Below, one piece after another: positions 49,001 through 63,200 of a stretch of DNA of 64,000 nucleotides. Source of the stretch: Loxodes magnus (taxonomy: Eukaryota > Ciliophora > Karyorelictea > Loxodida > Loxodidae); contig CAMPDV010001285.1 of NCBI GenBank assembly GCA_946699065.1, positions 60,976 to 124,975 of the forward strand. Direction: 5' to 3'. Position 1 is the stretch's first letter. Each line of letters opens with the position of its first letter. The translations under genes were made by a program, and so were the position numbers. The notes under the pieces are model-generated. The model was given only the letters and a program-made list of their open reading frames with translations. It searched no databases and was not told the origin of the DNA.

Positions 49001-52000
49001 TAATAAAAAGTATTGATAGATATACTTACATTTGTCTGTAGCACTAAAATAGCACCTTCATCTTGATAAGCACTATATTAACTAAAGTTAGAGTTAAAGA
49101 TTTTTACGAAATTAAAGTTTTTCATTATTAGCGTTAGTAATGAATAAGCATCTACCAGAAGCTCCTGTAATATTGTATAATATAGAATCTTAAATTGTAA
49201 TATCCTTACTTTTTTCTAGATAAATAGCTCCTCCTCCATCTCTAAATGTAGTTCTTACTATAAGTGACAGTGATGGAGAAATTAAATAAACATATCTTAA
49301 GCTAAAGTTTACGAAAAAATCTAAGTCCAATGTAACTTAGCAGTTATTACAGTAAATACTTCCATAAGTATCATTGCTCTGGTACTTATTTCTCTAGGAA
49401 CTTAAATTGATATCATTTCCAAAAATGACTTCTCCTTATTTCCCTCAGTGGTAAAATAGGTAATATATAGAGAATGCTTTAGAGGCTGGTAGTTAAGAAT
49501 ATGGTTAAAGAAATAAAGAATCGGAAATAGTTAGGTATCAGTTAGTAATAAAGGATGGTTAGTTAGGTATTTAATTATAAAAGGTTTACTGAAATGATAG
49601 GTAGAACTGGTGCAAAACAGTTATTTGCTTTATTTTGAGATGTTAATTATAAATTTTGGATTTGAGCATATAAATAGTAGCTAGGCTTGCTGAATTATTA
49701 GTAAGAACTGAATTTTAAATCTATTACTTGAAAGGGAAGATATTATAGATATAGCTGATCCTTCAGGAGTTTCAAGATATATTCAAATCTTTAATCTATA
49801 TCTATGATTCTGACTCAGCATATACGAAGTCTCCTTGCTTATCATCTGAGTTATTAAAAGCCTTGCACTTAGATAAAATTAGCTAGGCGTTTGAAGTTAA
49901 GTAAATAGCGCCTCCTAAAGAAGCATTATTTGCAAGAAACATTCTCAAAATTTGGCTAAGTGACTTTTGCGCTTACTAAGAGCCTGCATATAAGTATGGT
50001 TGGTTTTGATTAAAAAGGGAATTTTTGACTTAGAATAGAGGAGAATGAATGATATAGAGCAGCATATTGATAAGCATAGTTACTAGTAAAAGATGAGTTT
50101 TATATATTCATTCTAACATTAACTAGCTAAATTTATCCTTTTTTATAGGCAGTGTTCCCAACTAATCTTACGTTTATAAATTAAGCTTCTACGTCTTCAA
50201 AGCAAAGTAAAACATCTTGTGATGTATTTTCTATCATTTTAGTTCTTTCAAAAGATATCAAATTAAGAAATCCAAAGCTTCTAAAATATCCCAAACAAGT
50301 CTAATAGTAATAGTTTTGCTCAAAGATTCAGTCTCTATCATCATAATTCACATCTTGGAAACCAAAAATCAAACCAATATTCTTGAAGAAAGTACAGTTT
50401 TCCGTTCTTATTATTATTGGATATCCTCCATCCCACTTTGTCTAGATTAAGTATGCAAAATTAAATTGATTGCCTGTATCTATGTTATAGCTGAATTCAC
50501 ACTACTTTAAGTATATTTCTCAAACTTAATTCAGAGAGTTTTATCCCATTAATAAAGCTGGAATTTTGGTTTATTAGAGTATTGTACTTAAACTTTACTA
50601 ATATGAACTATAAATAATTCCAATTTTACAAAGCAATCAAATATTTTGTAGAGGTTTAGTTAGAAAATTCAGAATTTCTAATTTTGCTATCAATCCTTAA
50701 TAACATTTTATCCAAAATTTAGAAACTACAAATTTATTTTCTGCTGCTTCCCTAAAATTTACTGTTTATTATTTAAAAATTTACTATATTATGCATCCTG
50801 GCTAGTTTCAAATCTGCAGCTGCCATTCAACCTATATTTTCCATTAAAAAAGTGTTCTCAATTTTAAAGGAGGCAGTTTAAGTTTTTCCATTTACATTAA
50901 GCATTCTAGTTTATCTAATTATTAGATAGCTAGTCTTTATTATTTAAACTGCTAGTTTAGGAAAATGTGCAATTAGTTATCAGCACTTATTACCAGAACT
51001 TAATTTCCATTCAAGGCTATAAATTACAATTCTTGCGCCTTATCATTCCTTATGCAGTCCTATACTCAGTTTACTATCATTCCTCCACCTCTTTCATTAT
51101 AGTTATCAGAAAATATATTAAAATGGATATGCAGAGTTAACTATAATTCAACAACTAATATAGCCAAAATCTGTTTCAACTCAATTTTGAGTCAATCAGT
51201 TATTCATTCAGATTTAGTTATAGCAAAAGCTACAATTAGTCACCTTAATATCTTCTACCATTCTTATTTACTCAAATATTACATCTTCAACTATTCCAAA
51301 ATTGTCATCTTATAGACACAAGCCACAGAAAAACCTCTAATTATGGCTCAATATATTGCTGCTCAGTATCACTTATATTTAACTACTCAAATTATTGATG
51401 TAACTAAGTTATAGCTAAACTAGCCATTTTACTAACCATTTTAGTCTTCTTTTTCTGCTCTTTATTAGGTGCCATTCAGATCACTCTCATACCAAGTATC
51501 TTAGTTTTAAATATCTTAATAACAGTCATTCAAATCTCTTGCTAAATAACTTACAGTTCTGAATCAAAAAGAGAGCTTCAATTTCACTGTATAAATAGTA
51601 TAAGTATGATCAAATTAAGCTTTTAGTGAAGATAACTTCGTTTATTTAGATTAGTTGAGTCTGGTTAGATTTTAAAAGTCCATGAAACGCAATTCCTGCA
51701 TAGTTTTAATCCCACTTTTTTAATCTAAATTATGGAAATCATTTATTTCACTCCTTCTATTAAATTTGAGACTTACACAATCAAATTCTTCGTGCTCTAA
51801 TACTCAATACATGCTAACTAAATACTTTCATAAATCAAGAAACTAAAAGTCTGTCATTAAATTCTAAATTACAAGATTATCATTCAATCTAATTACGGTG
51901 ATGCTTAGAAAACTGATGAAACCAAACACTATTTAAAATCAGTTTTTTTTCTTGAATGATTTTTATCGGAGATTATGTATTTTTAGATTTTCAGTTCCAA

Positions 52001-55000
52001 AAAAATAAGGCTCTTCCGAAATATCTGTTGCTAAGCTTCACAAATAACAATATTCATCAAGTAAAGAAAAAGGATCCTCTCTCGAAAAGAAAGCTCCTGC
52101 ACATATATTACAGGATCACTTATCATTTATATAGCAATATATATTTGGAAGATTCATATTTAATACAAATGTGTGCATTTCTAATATTACATTCTCAAAT
52201 TTTAAGTGGCTTTAAAAGAAAAAAAATTGAATATCTGTTTGCATTAAAAGAATTTTAGCTCTTTCCTTAGAATCGGAAGTACATTTAACTAAGTCTTAAA
52301 CTTAGTCTTTTGAATACTGAAAGCATTAAAGGGTTTAAACAGTTAATTGCTTAAATTACTTGTATAAGCTTTTATAGTAGTTAGTTTACTTTAGGAGTAA
52401 AATTTAGTTAGTAAAACTGTCAGGAGCCATAGAACTTTTTCCCTACTACCTACTATTATTCGTCTAAATAATGATTTCCATTTGTCAAAAGAATCTTAGC
52501 AAAATTCTTCTAAACTCTTTCTGTCAGAGCTTCAGCTAATGAAAGATAAGGTCGATCAAAAGTTCCCTGGTTTAAACTTTGAGTTTTCATTTGGTTATTC
52601 GCTAGTCGCTTCATCGCAAAATTTATAGAAAGCCCCATTTTTAGTAAATCCTATTAGAGGATAATTTATATTCGTAACATAAATAACCAAAGGATTCTCC
52701 AAAGTGGATTAATCGGGACCTTCCTCACATCTAGAATCATTTGGGTCAGCTAAATTTTTAATAAACCCAGCAGGGAATTCATCTAGACAAAAAGAGCCGA
52801 TTCTATAAATTCTTAATTACAATATCAGCAATGCCAATATTTGGAATTTTATCTTACGCGCTTTGATTTTAGTAGCATACAGAGTAAAAAGGATGAACAT
52901 GAAAATATTGATTTTCCCTAAAGATCGAAAAGTAATGTTTAATCTTAGTCTTAAGTATCATTGAACATATAAATACAATCAGCTCCATCATAAAGACACC
53001 CTGCAATCATATATTTTCTTGATATTTTTAATCTTTCTATTATCATGAAAATTAAGTTTAAGAGCTCTTATAGTTTTGATAATTCTATTAAATTTAATCA
53101 TAGTTATATTAAGTTCCAATATTTCTTAAAAACTTTCCTTCTCGCTGTTGCTATTCCATTTAATTCATACATTCTAACGGGTGATCTTCTAAATACACGC
53201 TTTTATCATTATTTGAAATTCTTTGAAAAGCTTATTAAAATGTGAGACTATACTAAATTTCAAGTTTATGTGGAAGTTTAATATATAGCATGCATTCAGG
53301 TTATGCTAAGGAAATTTATCGTCTCTTGATCTACTTAACTATCTCAGTCATATTGAATGCAACTGACTTAGTAAATACTATCGCCTAAATTATTTTATTG
53401 GTTTAATCTTTTCATCTTATTTACAGCAATCCTTATAACCAAAATCGCAGAACTTGTTGTTGCATATTTCATTCCTAATTCAATTTCATATAATCAACTC
53501 ATTATTCTGCATCACTTTCATAACAAATGCAATCTTTCTATCTCAAACGCAGTCTTTAGAATAGTATTTTTCATCACGTTAACCATTCCTAATTGATATT
53601 ACTAGCAGATTTAAGAGCTTAGCATTTCACTTAGTATTAATTGATCAGAATCCAGGAATTAGTTTTTCATATATTCAATTTCTTGCTGCGTTGAATTAGC
53701 GCATTTACAATGCTTATTGCAATAATTGCATTATACTACGTTACACCAGCCTTCACAATAATCTTCATTTTTTAAATGCAAGAATGAGGATCCTTTAACA
53801 TTAGAGACATATTTACTCAAGCACAGGTCGCTAAAAAAGATGTACTAAGAAACATTATATTGAATAGTTTCATTACTCCAGGGTGAGTATCAAAGCTACA
53901 ATAACTATTTCAACAATCACTATCATTCTTATAATCTATTACTCTTTTAACTGTAAAGCATAATGGTATCTAAACATTTTATGCAATCTCTTCTATCTTC
54001 TAAACATTACTTAACAAAACATAAAAGATCGCAAAATCCATTATTAAGTAACTCTGGATAGCAAGGAAATCCTTCATAAGAATCTGATTTATTCATTTCT
54101 TTAAAGCAACATTAAGCATTATCATAGCCACAGTAAAAATAACTGCAATTTTGATCGCTTAATTATCTATCATGCAAAATTCATCTATTGCCAGACTTAT
54201 ACTGCAACATTCTTTGACTAAATCTGTAGTACAAACAATTCAAACCATCATAATTACAATCAGGACTTAGCAGTTCTTCATAACATATTCCATTTCCTAT
54301 TTAACTGATATTATGATAACTAAAATAATTTCATCTACATTATTTTTAATTAAATATAAAAAAGAACTCGTAAAAACCCAGACATTTGTCACTAGTACAT
54401 TTATTATCCTTAATTATACAAAATTCATATAGATCATTTTGATTAAGGGTGTTTCTGCTCTAAAAACCAATAGAGTCATAATTTCATTCGAAAAAATCAC
54501 ATTCTATCATACTAATTATTACGTGGCTTATCTAAAGAACATTTTGTTTGAGAGCATAGCAGATAATCATCATAGCCTTGCTGATTATTATCAAAAAATA
54601 TTCTTCGTAATAGCATTTTTCTTGAAAAATTAAATCCCCAATTTGTTTGATTTGCACCTTTCTCTAAATACTTTTTACAACCTCCGCCATCTCAGTTGCA
54701 TTATTTATTATAGCAACTTAAGTCACATATGCTATCTCCTTAAGATTGAAGACATGTATTATTGGTATCTATGCAAGCTTAGCAGTCATTGCCATTGTAC
54801 TTTCATAGACTATTCTAATCTCTTTTAGAATTTTTGTAGCAAACTATATCGCATATATTGCTACCTGTCATATTCTAGTTACAATTATATTGTGGATTTA
54901 AGTTGAGAAGATAGTAAGCAATCATTTTAATCGTGGCAATAATCTTTGTTGCATTTTAATCTAATACATTTACACAATTTTAACTCATTTTCTACGGATT

Positions 55001-55717
55001 ATTTACACTGTTCTATTGATTATTTTCATCTTACTACTAAGGTTATTCTCAGTTAGAATAAAGCCATTCCTTATCACTGCAATCTAATCAAGTTTGGTTA
55101 GAACTTGGAGTACTTTAGCACATAGGAATATAACATTAAGGGTCGAGGTCCTTATCATCTTCAATAATTGATCTATTCATAAGGGTTGTGAAGCAGGTTG
55201 CCACTGGGAAGTTGTAATTTTTTAGTGTATTATAATCTTAAAATGAACCTTCTTTTCCACAACAATCTCCTTAATCTCACTAACAGCTTTCAGTCATACA
55301 ATTTTCGTTGCCTACTTACCTTTTTATATTATTAAAGTTTTAATCCAAGCAGCCTGGAGAATAGAAAGATGAGTTTTATAGTAAAGATCCAAAGTTATAA
55401 TTCTTATTTGAAAGTTATGAAGTTAAGTAGTCCATTGCATCTCAACCACATTAATGAGCTAAGCATTCTTAATTGCATATTTTGTTACCTTTTTTTTAGC
55501 GCTACATTATCCACCTGAAATTTATAAGCAAGTTTCTAAGCAATCGTAACATTCTAAGAAGGAAATGCACATTGGTTACATTAAGCGTTATCTATAAGAT
55601 AAGGTATGCAATTAATAAGAGTAAAGCAACAGTCTGAATAATGGAAATGATTTTAGTAATAAAAGCATTGAAATTAGAACTTTGGGTATCTTATCATTGC
55701 TTAGAAGCAAGCATCAT
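46075..55717 (-). CDS. Giant surface protein: LNR repeats, POMP-like repeats, Cys-rich stalk, membrane helices, cytoplasmic tail
   Basis: About 3200 codons. Start MMLASKQWQDT at 55717 precedes a membrane anchor (IQTVALLLLIAYLILQ). Residues about 80-780 hold Notch/LNR-type repeats (CQWDQGDCC, ICNNKFCDFGYKDCC, NNGFCDLLCFVKQC). About 940-2370 hold POMP-like beta-helix repeats with GGAI and FxxN signatures (FRDGGGAIYLEKS, NTFQNNQA, NIFSDNYNERGGGMI). About 2470-2590 is a growth-factor-receptor-like Cys-rich stalk (GGICYVCDQTKYSL). Membrane helices follow (IIRIFMNIVIIIVTLFVI; VGLPGLIIWGIGIPALF), then a 400-residue charged tail (KKTGWGETHDV). This layout is common among ciliate surface proteins. The end is set at a TGA. 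At least one frame shift occurs, near 49125, so total length is approximate. Ligand or role unknown. Confidence 0.75.
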
Positions 55718-56934
55718 TATTCTATATAAGACTAATACTAAATTATTTATTCTTTTGGATTAGTTACATTAAAATAGAAGCATTTAACTGGATTATTCTT
55801 CTTTTGAACGTATAGATGGGATTGCAGACTTTAGAGGGTTTACTGAAGCAAGGTATTACATGAGACAGATTAAAGATTCCTTAAGAAAATAAGATATTTG
55901 TATTCTATAATGGTTTATACTTAAATTGTAATTAGCGTTCTATATGTTACAGCTAAGAGTGAAGAAGTTTAATTTAAAAAGGTATTAATTTGTTGTTTTG
56001 GTTTAGAATTAAAAGTTGATTAGCCTTTAAAAGATGGTATGTAGAGAATATAAAATAGTGGTGATAAATGAATTAGATAGTTAAATAAACTAAAAGGAAT
56101 GATTAATAATTTAAAATAAAGCTTAATAATTTTAGATATTAAAGTATTATAGCAAATATACCTAAGCTAATTAAGTTTATTTTGCTGTCTACAAAAACAA
56201 AATAAGGATTAAATTTGTTTATGATTGCTATATAAGATAATTTGCCTAAATGATTAAAATAAAAGCTAAAGTAAATGACTCTTATTTGATAGATAAATAT
56301 TCTAAAATATAATCTTAATAAATATAAGGAAACTAATATTTTAAAATATTTGAGTACTAAAATTCTCCTCGAATATAGCATCTAGGATTCTTTAGTATAT
56401 CTTAAACTAGCTAGATTTGCAAATGAAGAATTTTTGATTCTATTACTTTATTAAAGTTCACTAATTTGAAATTTCCTAAATATTTGTATCTTAAGATGTA
56501 TTTAAAATCTTGTATCTTGCTAAAGATTCAATAGAAACTTCTTTTGTAAAGGATTTAGATAAAATAAAATGTTAAGCTTAGGATTTGATTCCTAATTATA
56601 ATGAATTATTTTAAGAATATTTAATTTCTTTTCCATTTGATTAAGAATCACAAAATTACTAAAATGATTGAAGAATTACCTTTTATAAAGTTCTCTTTAA
56701 TACTATGAACATAAAATAAACTTAAGCAAAATAAGAGAAAATTAATTTATCAGCGAAATGATAAAACCAAAACTAAGAAGTTTTATTTAAAAGGCAATTT
56801 AGATAAATAAAGATATTGCACTTATAAAAAATAAATGACTTATGAAATAAAGAGAAAGCTCCTTAATTTAATTTAGAGATGAGACTGATATTTTAGTTAT
56901 AAAGTATTTCTTATTTTAATTTTCTTTATTATAA
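55718..56934. other. Divergent intergenic region between two surface-protein genes
   Basis: 1.2 kb between two outward-reading starts, so promoters for both should lie here. No motif stands out. Short protein-like stretches near 55810-55900 are not convincing. Confidence 0.5.
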
Positions 56935-59900
56935 ATGAAAACTTTTTTCCTTATTATACCATTCTCTGCCGTTATTTCTTTTAAGCTACTTTTAATTACT
57001 TCACCTTTGACCAAACCCCATTTAGCTTAATATTTATAGCTTGGATTGGAAACTAGCATGTTTAATAAAACAGATTTCTAGACTTCAACTTTGTTTATAG
57101 GAAATTGAAAAATATAAAATTAGGTTTTAAAAGAGAGAAATAAATCCTACAAAGTACAAATAATCCTGGATATTACTTTCAGTGTTTATTACACTCAAAG
57201 AATAAGCAACTTGGAATTATCTGTCCTTCATCTTGTGGCATATAGAACTAATTAGCAGTTTTAAAGAGAAAATATTTATTCAATAATGCCAACTTACCAA
57301 CAAGAAGGTAAAGCACTTTAAGATTTATTCAAATTACTTAAATTACCAAAGTCTTTTATTTTAACTAGAAAGAAGAACCATTTTATAGAGCACCAGAGGC
57401 AGATGTTTATTGATAACTCTAAATACTGAAAATAACTTCATCATATTGGACATCTAAAAGTCAATACGCTTGAATAGTTGGTTTAGAATCTTCCAATATA
57501 ATGAATCCTGAAGTAATAGCCACTATAGATGAAACAAATTTTAGTAGTGTCCTAGATGATGGATTAATTGGATTAACTCCAAAAGGATTTATTCCCAAAA
57601 ATTACCTTGAATTATCATATTACTATGTCAATCTATTCTTAGCCTTAATAGATTAAAATTCTCAGTTTTTAAGTAAGATTTATTAAAGTAATTTGCCTAA
57701 ATATTTTAAGGCCATTCAGCTCTAAAATTTTAATGACAAAAATCAAATTATTCCAGTGTTTTCTGTTTACAATATTCAAAATAGGAAACCAGTTTAAGTT
57801 CTTCAAATTTAGAATGAAAATCTGAAAAAATTAGTAGTGTTAGTTTACCCTGGACCAAGCTTAACAGCGCCTAATTATGATTTTAAGATAAAAATGTCTT
57901 ATTCAACTAATGATAATGAACCTAATAACTAAAGCTCTAAGAAAGTTATTACCAATCCTCCTCTTTTTATGCCCTTCATTATTGGATTCATTAACAAAGA
58001 AGAAATTTTAGCGAATAATTATTCTTTATAAGAGATCCCTTATTCTTATGGGGGCTTTAATTTGATTAAAATTTTAGCTTATAAGTATTAAACGAAAAAG
58101 ACTTTGATTTAGGAGTTGTACATCAAGGTAGCTTAATAATAAGAAGCTACTATTTGACTTATAATCTTCTTTAAAATATAGGAATAAGAATTCCTTACTT
58201 AATTGCTAGTAAAGAAGACGAATTAAGTAATAGTTCCATATTCACTAACGTAATTGATAACTATATCTCTTAAAAGCGTTTTAGTGATATGTATATCAAA
58301 TTTATCAATAAAAATTAATGAAACTAAGTTGGAATGTTTTTTGAAGAATATGAGCCTTCTAACTTTTAAATATAAAATGAAATAAAAGTTAAAATAATTG
58401 AGGAAGGCAAGAATATCTTAAACTCTAATGAATCTACTTTTATATTGTAGAAAGATTTATTTAATCAGACTCTTTACGATGATATTGCTTACTAAATTAT
58501 TTAAAGACAGATCAAAATCATACTTTCATCTCCTACTATGGCTTTAATTTACCAGACTGTTTCAATATTTTTTTTACCTAAGATGGAAAGAAGGAGATAC
58601 AAATTTTATTCTTTTATATACTGCTAATAACATAGAAGCTGTGATATAAAATAACATATGGCAAGCTTAAAAGCTTTTGCATGGTTCAATAACAATTACT
58701 CCTATTTAATATATAGGAGAAGTTGGATAAATGCTATATCAACTACAGAAAGATAGTATAAGTAATATTCCCTAAGCTCCTTGCTACTATGTAGAATAAC
58801 CATTTATAGTTGCTCATGGTCTTAAAAGTTGTATTCAACAGGGATTAAATTACTATAATTCAGATATTTTAATTACTTAAATTAAAAATACTAAATTTAC
58901 AGCATGTAGCAGAACCATAAAATTCCATAAGAATAGTAATTTTAGGGATAATTTAAACTTTTATTTCATGAGCAATATTTATGATTCTAATAGAAATCTA
59001 CACTTAGTACCTTATCTTTAGTACTGCTAAACTTGTGCTATTGTATGAAATAAACATAGCGAAGCTATTTGAAACGATAATACAACTAGCACTCCTAAAG
59101 ATTCTTTTGAACTTTATCGTGATAACTGCGATTTTTCAGTACGAAGAGTTTAAAAATATAATGAAGGATTTAGAGCGATAGTTATATATTCAGTATTAAT
59201 TATGCTTCTTACCTTGATAGTTTCAATTTATGGAATAAAGATTTGGAAATCGACAAATTTTGAAATTTTAGATTAAGAAATGTGAATGAGTAGTGAAGAT
59301 GACCTCTTTCTCAAAATTATAGTTGTTTAGTTTGGCTTCTATATTTTGATAGGACCTGATGTAAGAAACTTACTTTTTTAAATTCCAATCATTTTAGAAT
59401 TTTCCCTTAGATTTCATAGTTAAACAAATAAGTAGTTTAGCATTTTAGGGAATCATTAATATTTGTATTGGTTTCGCTTTTTTAACTACTCTCTTAATCT
59501 TAGCTTTCCTGTTCTAATTTGAAATAAGATACAAAAATAGTTAGATACTAAGAAACTTAGGGTAACTAACATTCATAGTTTCACCTGCTTTAATATAGTT
59601 CATTTTCATGCCAATTATCTATATTTTAACTGAAATACTAAAGTGTAGCTATGGGAGAGATGAAAATGTTGATTTCAAAATTTTTAGATTTAGACTGTTC
59701 TAAGCAATGTATTTCAAAACCACATATTATAACCATAGCATTTTCAATTTTAGCTTTGTTCTTCTACATTCCTTTAGTAATAATGTTTATTCCACACTGG
59801 TAAGAGCTGTTAGTAGTCACAATTCATATAAAGTATCAGCCTTGGTATGTAATTTTGAAATACTGTTTTTAAGTTTTATAGTAATGATAGGGAAGCTATT

Positions 59901-60291
59901 AAGAGAGTTTGACCCCTAAATCCATGCAGTTATTTACTTTATATCTTTTATGATTTTAGCTATTCTAGTACTAAAGCAGAAGCCAATAAGATACTTAAAA
60001 TTAAATTTTTTCCAATTCTTGCTGTTATTACTGATCTCTTTAATAACTGGAGCAATTGGTTTTTCTATTAAAGCAGAAACATTAAAATACTTCTCTAGAT
60101 TGTATGGGAAATTTATTTTATAGTTTAGACTTTTTAACTAGGAAATGTTATTTAATGAATGGTTTAATTTATTGTAATAAATCTTTGTAAATGAAATAGT
60201 TATTCTAAATCTTCTACTTTAAACTTATAACTTTATTATTTATTTCCCTTTTATTTCTATTCTTTATATTAAGCCACCTCACTCTTATTGA
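56935..60291 (+). CDS. Multi-TM surface protein with large extracellular part
   Basis: Start MKTFFLIIPFSAVISFKLLL is a typical signal peptide. The extracellular part (to about residue 740) includes IMPTYQQE, PEADVYWQLQILKITSSYW, VLDDGLIGLTPKGFIPK and LHLVPYLQYCQTC. Then come about eight membrane segments (AIVIYSVLIMLLTLIVSIYG; VVQFGFYILIG; GIINICIGFAFLTTLLILAF; LTFIVSPALIQFIFMPIIYI and others). KIWKS here uses TGG where copies A and C have TGA. Frame shifts near 57355 and 58150 (A/T runs) must be bridged. The probable stop is TGA at 60289. The gene meets its paralog (60279-63960) tail to tail. Function unknown; the multi-helix C-terminus could be receptor-like. Confidence 0.72.
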
Positions 60292-63200
60292 AAGCAAAAT
60301 TATCTTAAGAAGTCTTATCAATGATAGCTGTTTTAGTGCTAATTTGATTTATTTACTCTGCTTGTATTTTCGTAAGATTAAAATTCTTCTTAGTTTTCTT
60401 AAACTTCTAGCTTACTTTCCCTAGATCTTATACTCATTAACTACTATTTTCTTTTAAGTTGCATAAGCAATTTTTAAGTTTCAATGCTTTGCTTATCTAC
60501 TGTCTCTGCCTCAATTGCATTTGATAGTAGCATATCTGTTGATATTTGCAGCCTTTAGTTTTAAGCTTGGATATGTTGCTTTAATATGCTAGGATCTATC
60601 CTTAGTTTATATTAGAACCTAAACAAATTAACTAAATCAGGTTCTATTTATTTTAGCAGCTTTTTATACCTAGACATGACTACTAGCCCTATAGTTAGAA
60701 TGATCACTATACCTACTAAAAGTATTACTTGCAAAGTAATTCTATGATTATCACTTGCATTTATAGATATTCCTGATATAGTAACCTACTAATGCTACTA
60801 GTAAAAGAAGAATAAACTATAGTCAGTTAACTTTCTAGTAAGTAATTACCTTTTTTATTAAAACTAAGCAAAAGTAAAGAAGGTAATAGAGTATATGATA
60901 GCATTGACTAATAGGATACAATTAAGTATCTAGTTAATAAGTACTAGAAATTAGCAAATCAAAGTCTTTAGAATTATGAATCATGTCTTCTACTTTATAT
61001 TAATGGTGTCTTTCTGAACTTCCTATCAATGTGGACGAATCAATATAACTAGTGGAACATAGAAAAATAAAGCTAAATTACTAAATATTATAGTTATTAT
61101 ATGAGGTTAAGAAAGACACTACTTGGAACAATCTAAGTCTAAAAAGGATTCTCAAACTTCTATTTCAAAGTTTAGATTACTATCCCTTCCATAACTACAT
61201 CTCATTATTTAAGCTACTAAGAAAATTACTCCTATCAAAGTTATTTCTATCAAAGCTGGAGAGCATTTATAAGTTAGTTTTCCTTTATTTCTAAGTAACT
61301 TCAAATTATAATAGAAAAGCTATTGCCAATAATACTGTTAAGAAACCAAAACCACTTCATAGCTTTATTATACCTCAGAACGCTAAATTTGTTACTCTCG
61401 TTGTCAAATAACTAAACGAAATAGACTAAGCAGAACTTATTTAGTATAGAAGTGGTCTTAAATCAGGTCCTAATAAAATTTATTAGGCAAATTAAATAAA
61501 AAGTATCTATGAAAAGAATTCATCTTCACTTGTCATTCATACTTCTTTGCTCAAAATTTCCTATTTTCTAGATTTTCATATTTTAAATCCAAAAAATGAA
61601 GTTAGCAAAGCTATACTAAATAGTACTACTTATTATATTATTATTGCGTTGTATCCTCTCTCATATTTTTTAACTCTCCGATCTGTAAAATCACAGTTAT
61701 CACTATACAGTTCAAATGAATCTTTAGGAATGTTAGTTGTATTAAATTTCGTATAAGTTCATTATGTTTAGTTCAAACGATGGACAAGTTTGGCAGTACT
61801 CAAGATAAGGCACAAGATGTAGATTTCAGTTAGAATCATAGTAATTAATCATAAAGAAGAAGTTCTGATTATCTCTAAAGATGCTATTTTTCTCAAATTT
61901 AATGCTTCCATTACATCCTAAAAATTTTCTTATTTCTCATTTTTTAAATCAGATTAGCTGGAATATAGAAGTCTAAGCCTTCTTCTATGCATTGCTAAAG
62001 ACCATATGCTAATATTATTGGCTATTCTAAGTAGTAGCAAGAAGTGAAATGAATAGAGCTATTACATTACTCTTGTATTTCTAGTAATTTTTAGCCTTTT
62101 TCTCCTACATAATCAATTGGATTTATGGTCATTAAACCATTTAAAAGTCTTCTTACAGCTTTGAATACTTCAGGCTAAATTTAAGCTTCGTAATTATAAG
62201 CATTATATAAAAGCACAAAATTAGTATCTCCCTCTTACCATCCTATTTCCATTAGTTTATCAACTGAAAACCAAATAAAATTAGCAGCAGGTGAGGAAAA
62301 GATAATTTTGATTTCCCTTTGCATGATTTGATTTGCAAGTTGTTCATATACTTGAAGATTTCATACATTATCTCCTTTTATGAAAGTAGTATCATAAGAG
62401 TTCATTACAGTTCTATAAGTTTCTTAAAGATTTTATATGCTAAAATTTCAAATTTATCTATTTGAAGGCTCGAAATCTTCTAAAACAATTCTAACTTTAT
62501 TTAAAATAATTTTTTCAGTTAATTTGAGGTACATTATACCAAATAAATTTCAGGAAATGTAGTTATCTAGAACATTACTATAGAGATTGGTGTTGTTAAG
62601 TTGATCTTTCTTTACTTGTAATAATATAAGGAATATTAATTCCAAGTTATTAGAAAGTAAAATAAACTGGACCTCAATTTGATATAATCAAAGACGCTAA
62701 ATGGCTAATTCCTATATCACTTTATTATCTGCAAGTACTTATAAAGTAAAGCTTAAGTTGAAATACAACCAGCCATAGGACAGTGGATTCTCTTTAAGTA
62801 AAGATCTTCCTGGTATTATTTTTTCTGTGTTTATGTAAGAAACTACACAAGAAATGTGATAAGAGGGTAATTAAAGAATCGATTAAGCTGAAGACATTTA
62901 TGATCCGTTAGAGAAAAATCTATATAAAAATTATCAGGTGGAGTGTAAGTTTGTCCTGGATATAGCACAGAATTCTTCTATATTACCCAATCCTAAGATA
63001 TTTGAAAAACTTCATCAGGCTATCCTTTCTAGTTATTATAAACAGAAAACTAGGCTTTTATTTTATTATTTTGATTAAAGAGTTGTTTGAGCATTTGCTT
63101 ATTGGTAAAGTAGCTTTCTTAAGAAACAAAAGTTAAGGAAAGTGTCGTATAGTATGCAGTCAATTCGAAATAGGATTTCGGAATAAATCCTTTCGGAGTA

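Noticed and set aside
51956-54828. Several 60-100-codon plus-strand frames (51956, 53045, 54439, 54643)
   Set aside because: All are antisense to the giant LNR/POMP gene, whose minus-strand motifs are clear.
57160-57200. 29-nt intron in the surface-protein N-terminus (GTACAAATAATCC...TTTCAG)
   Set aside because: Comparison with copy C shows the unspliced frame is homologous across it (NQQF...IMPTYQQE), so the shift lies further on, near 57355.
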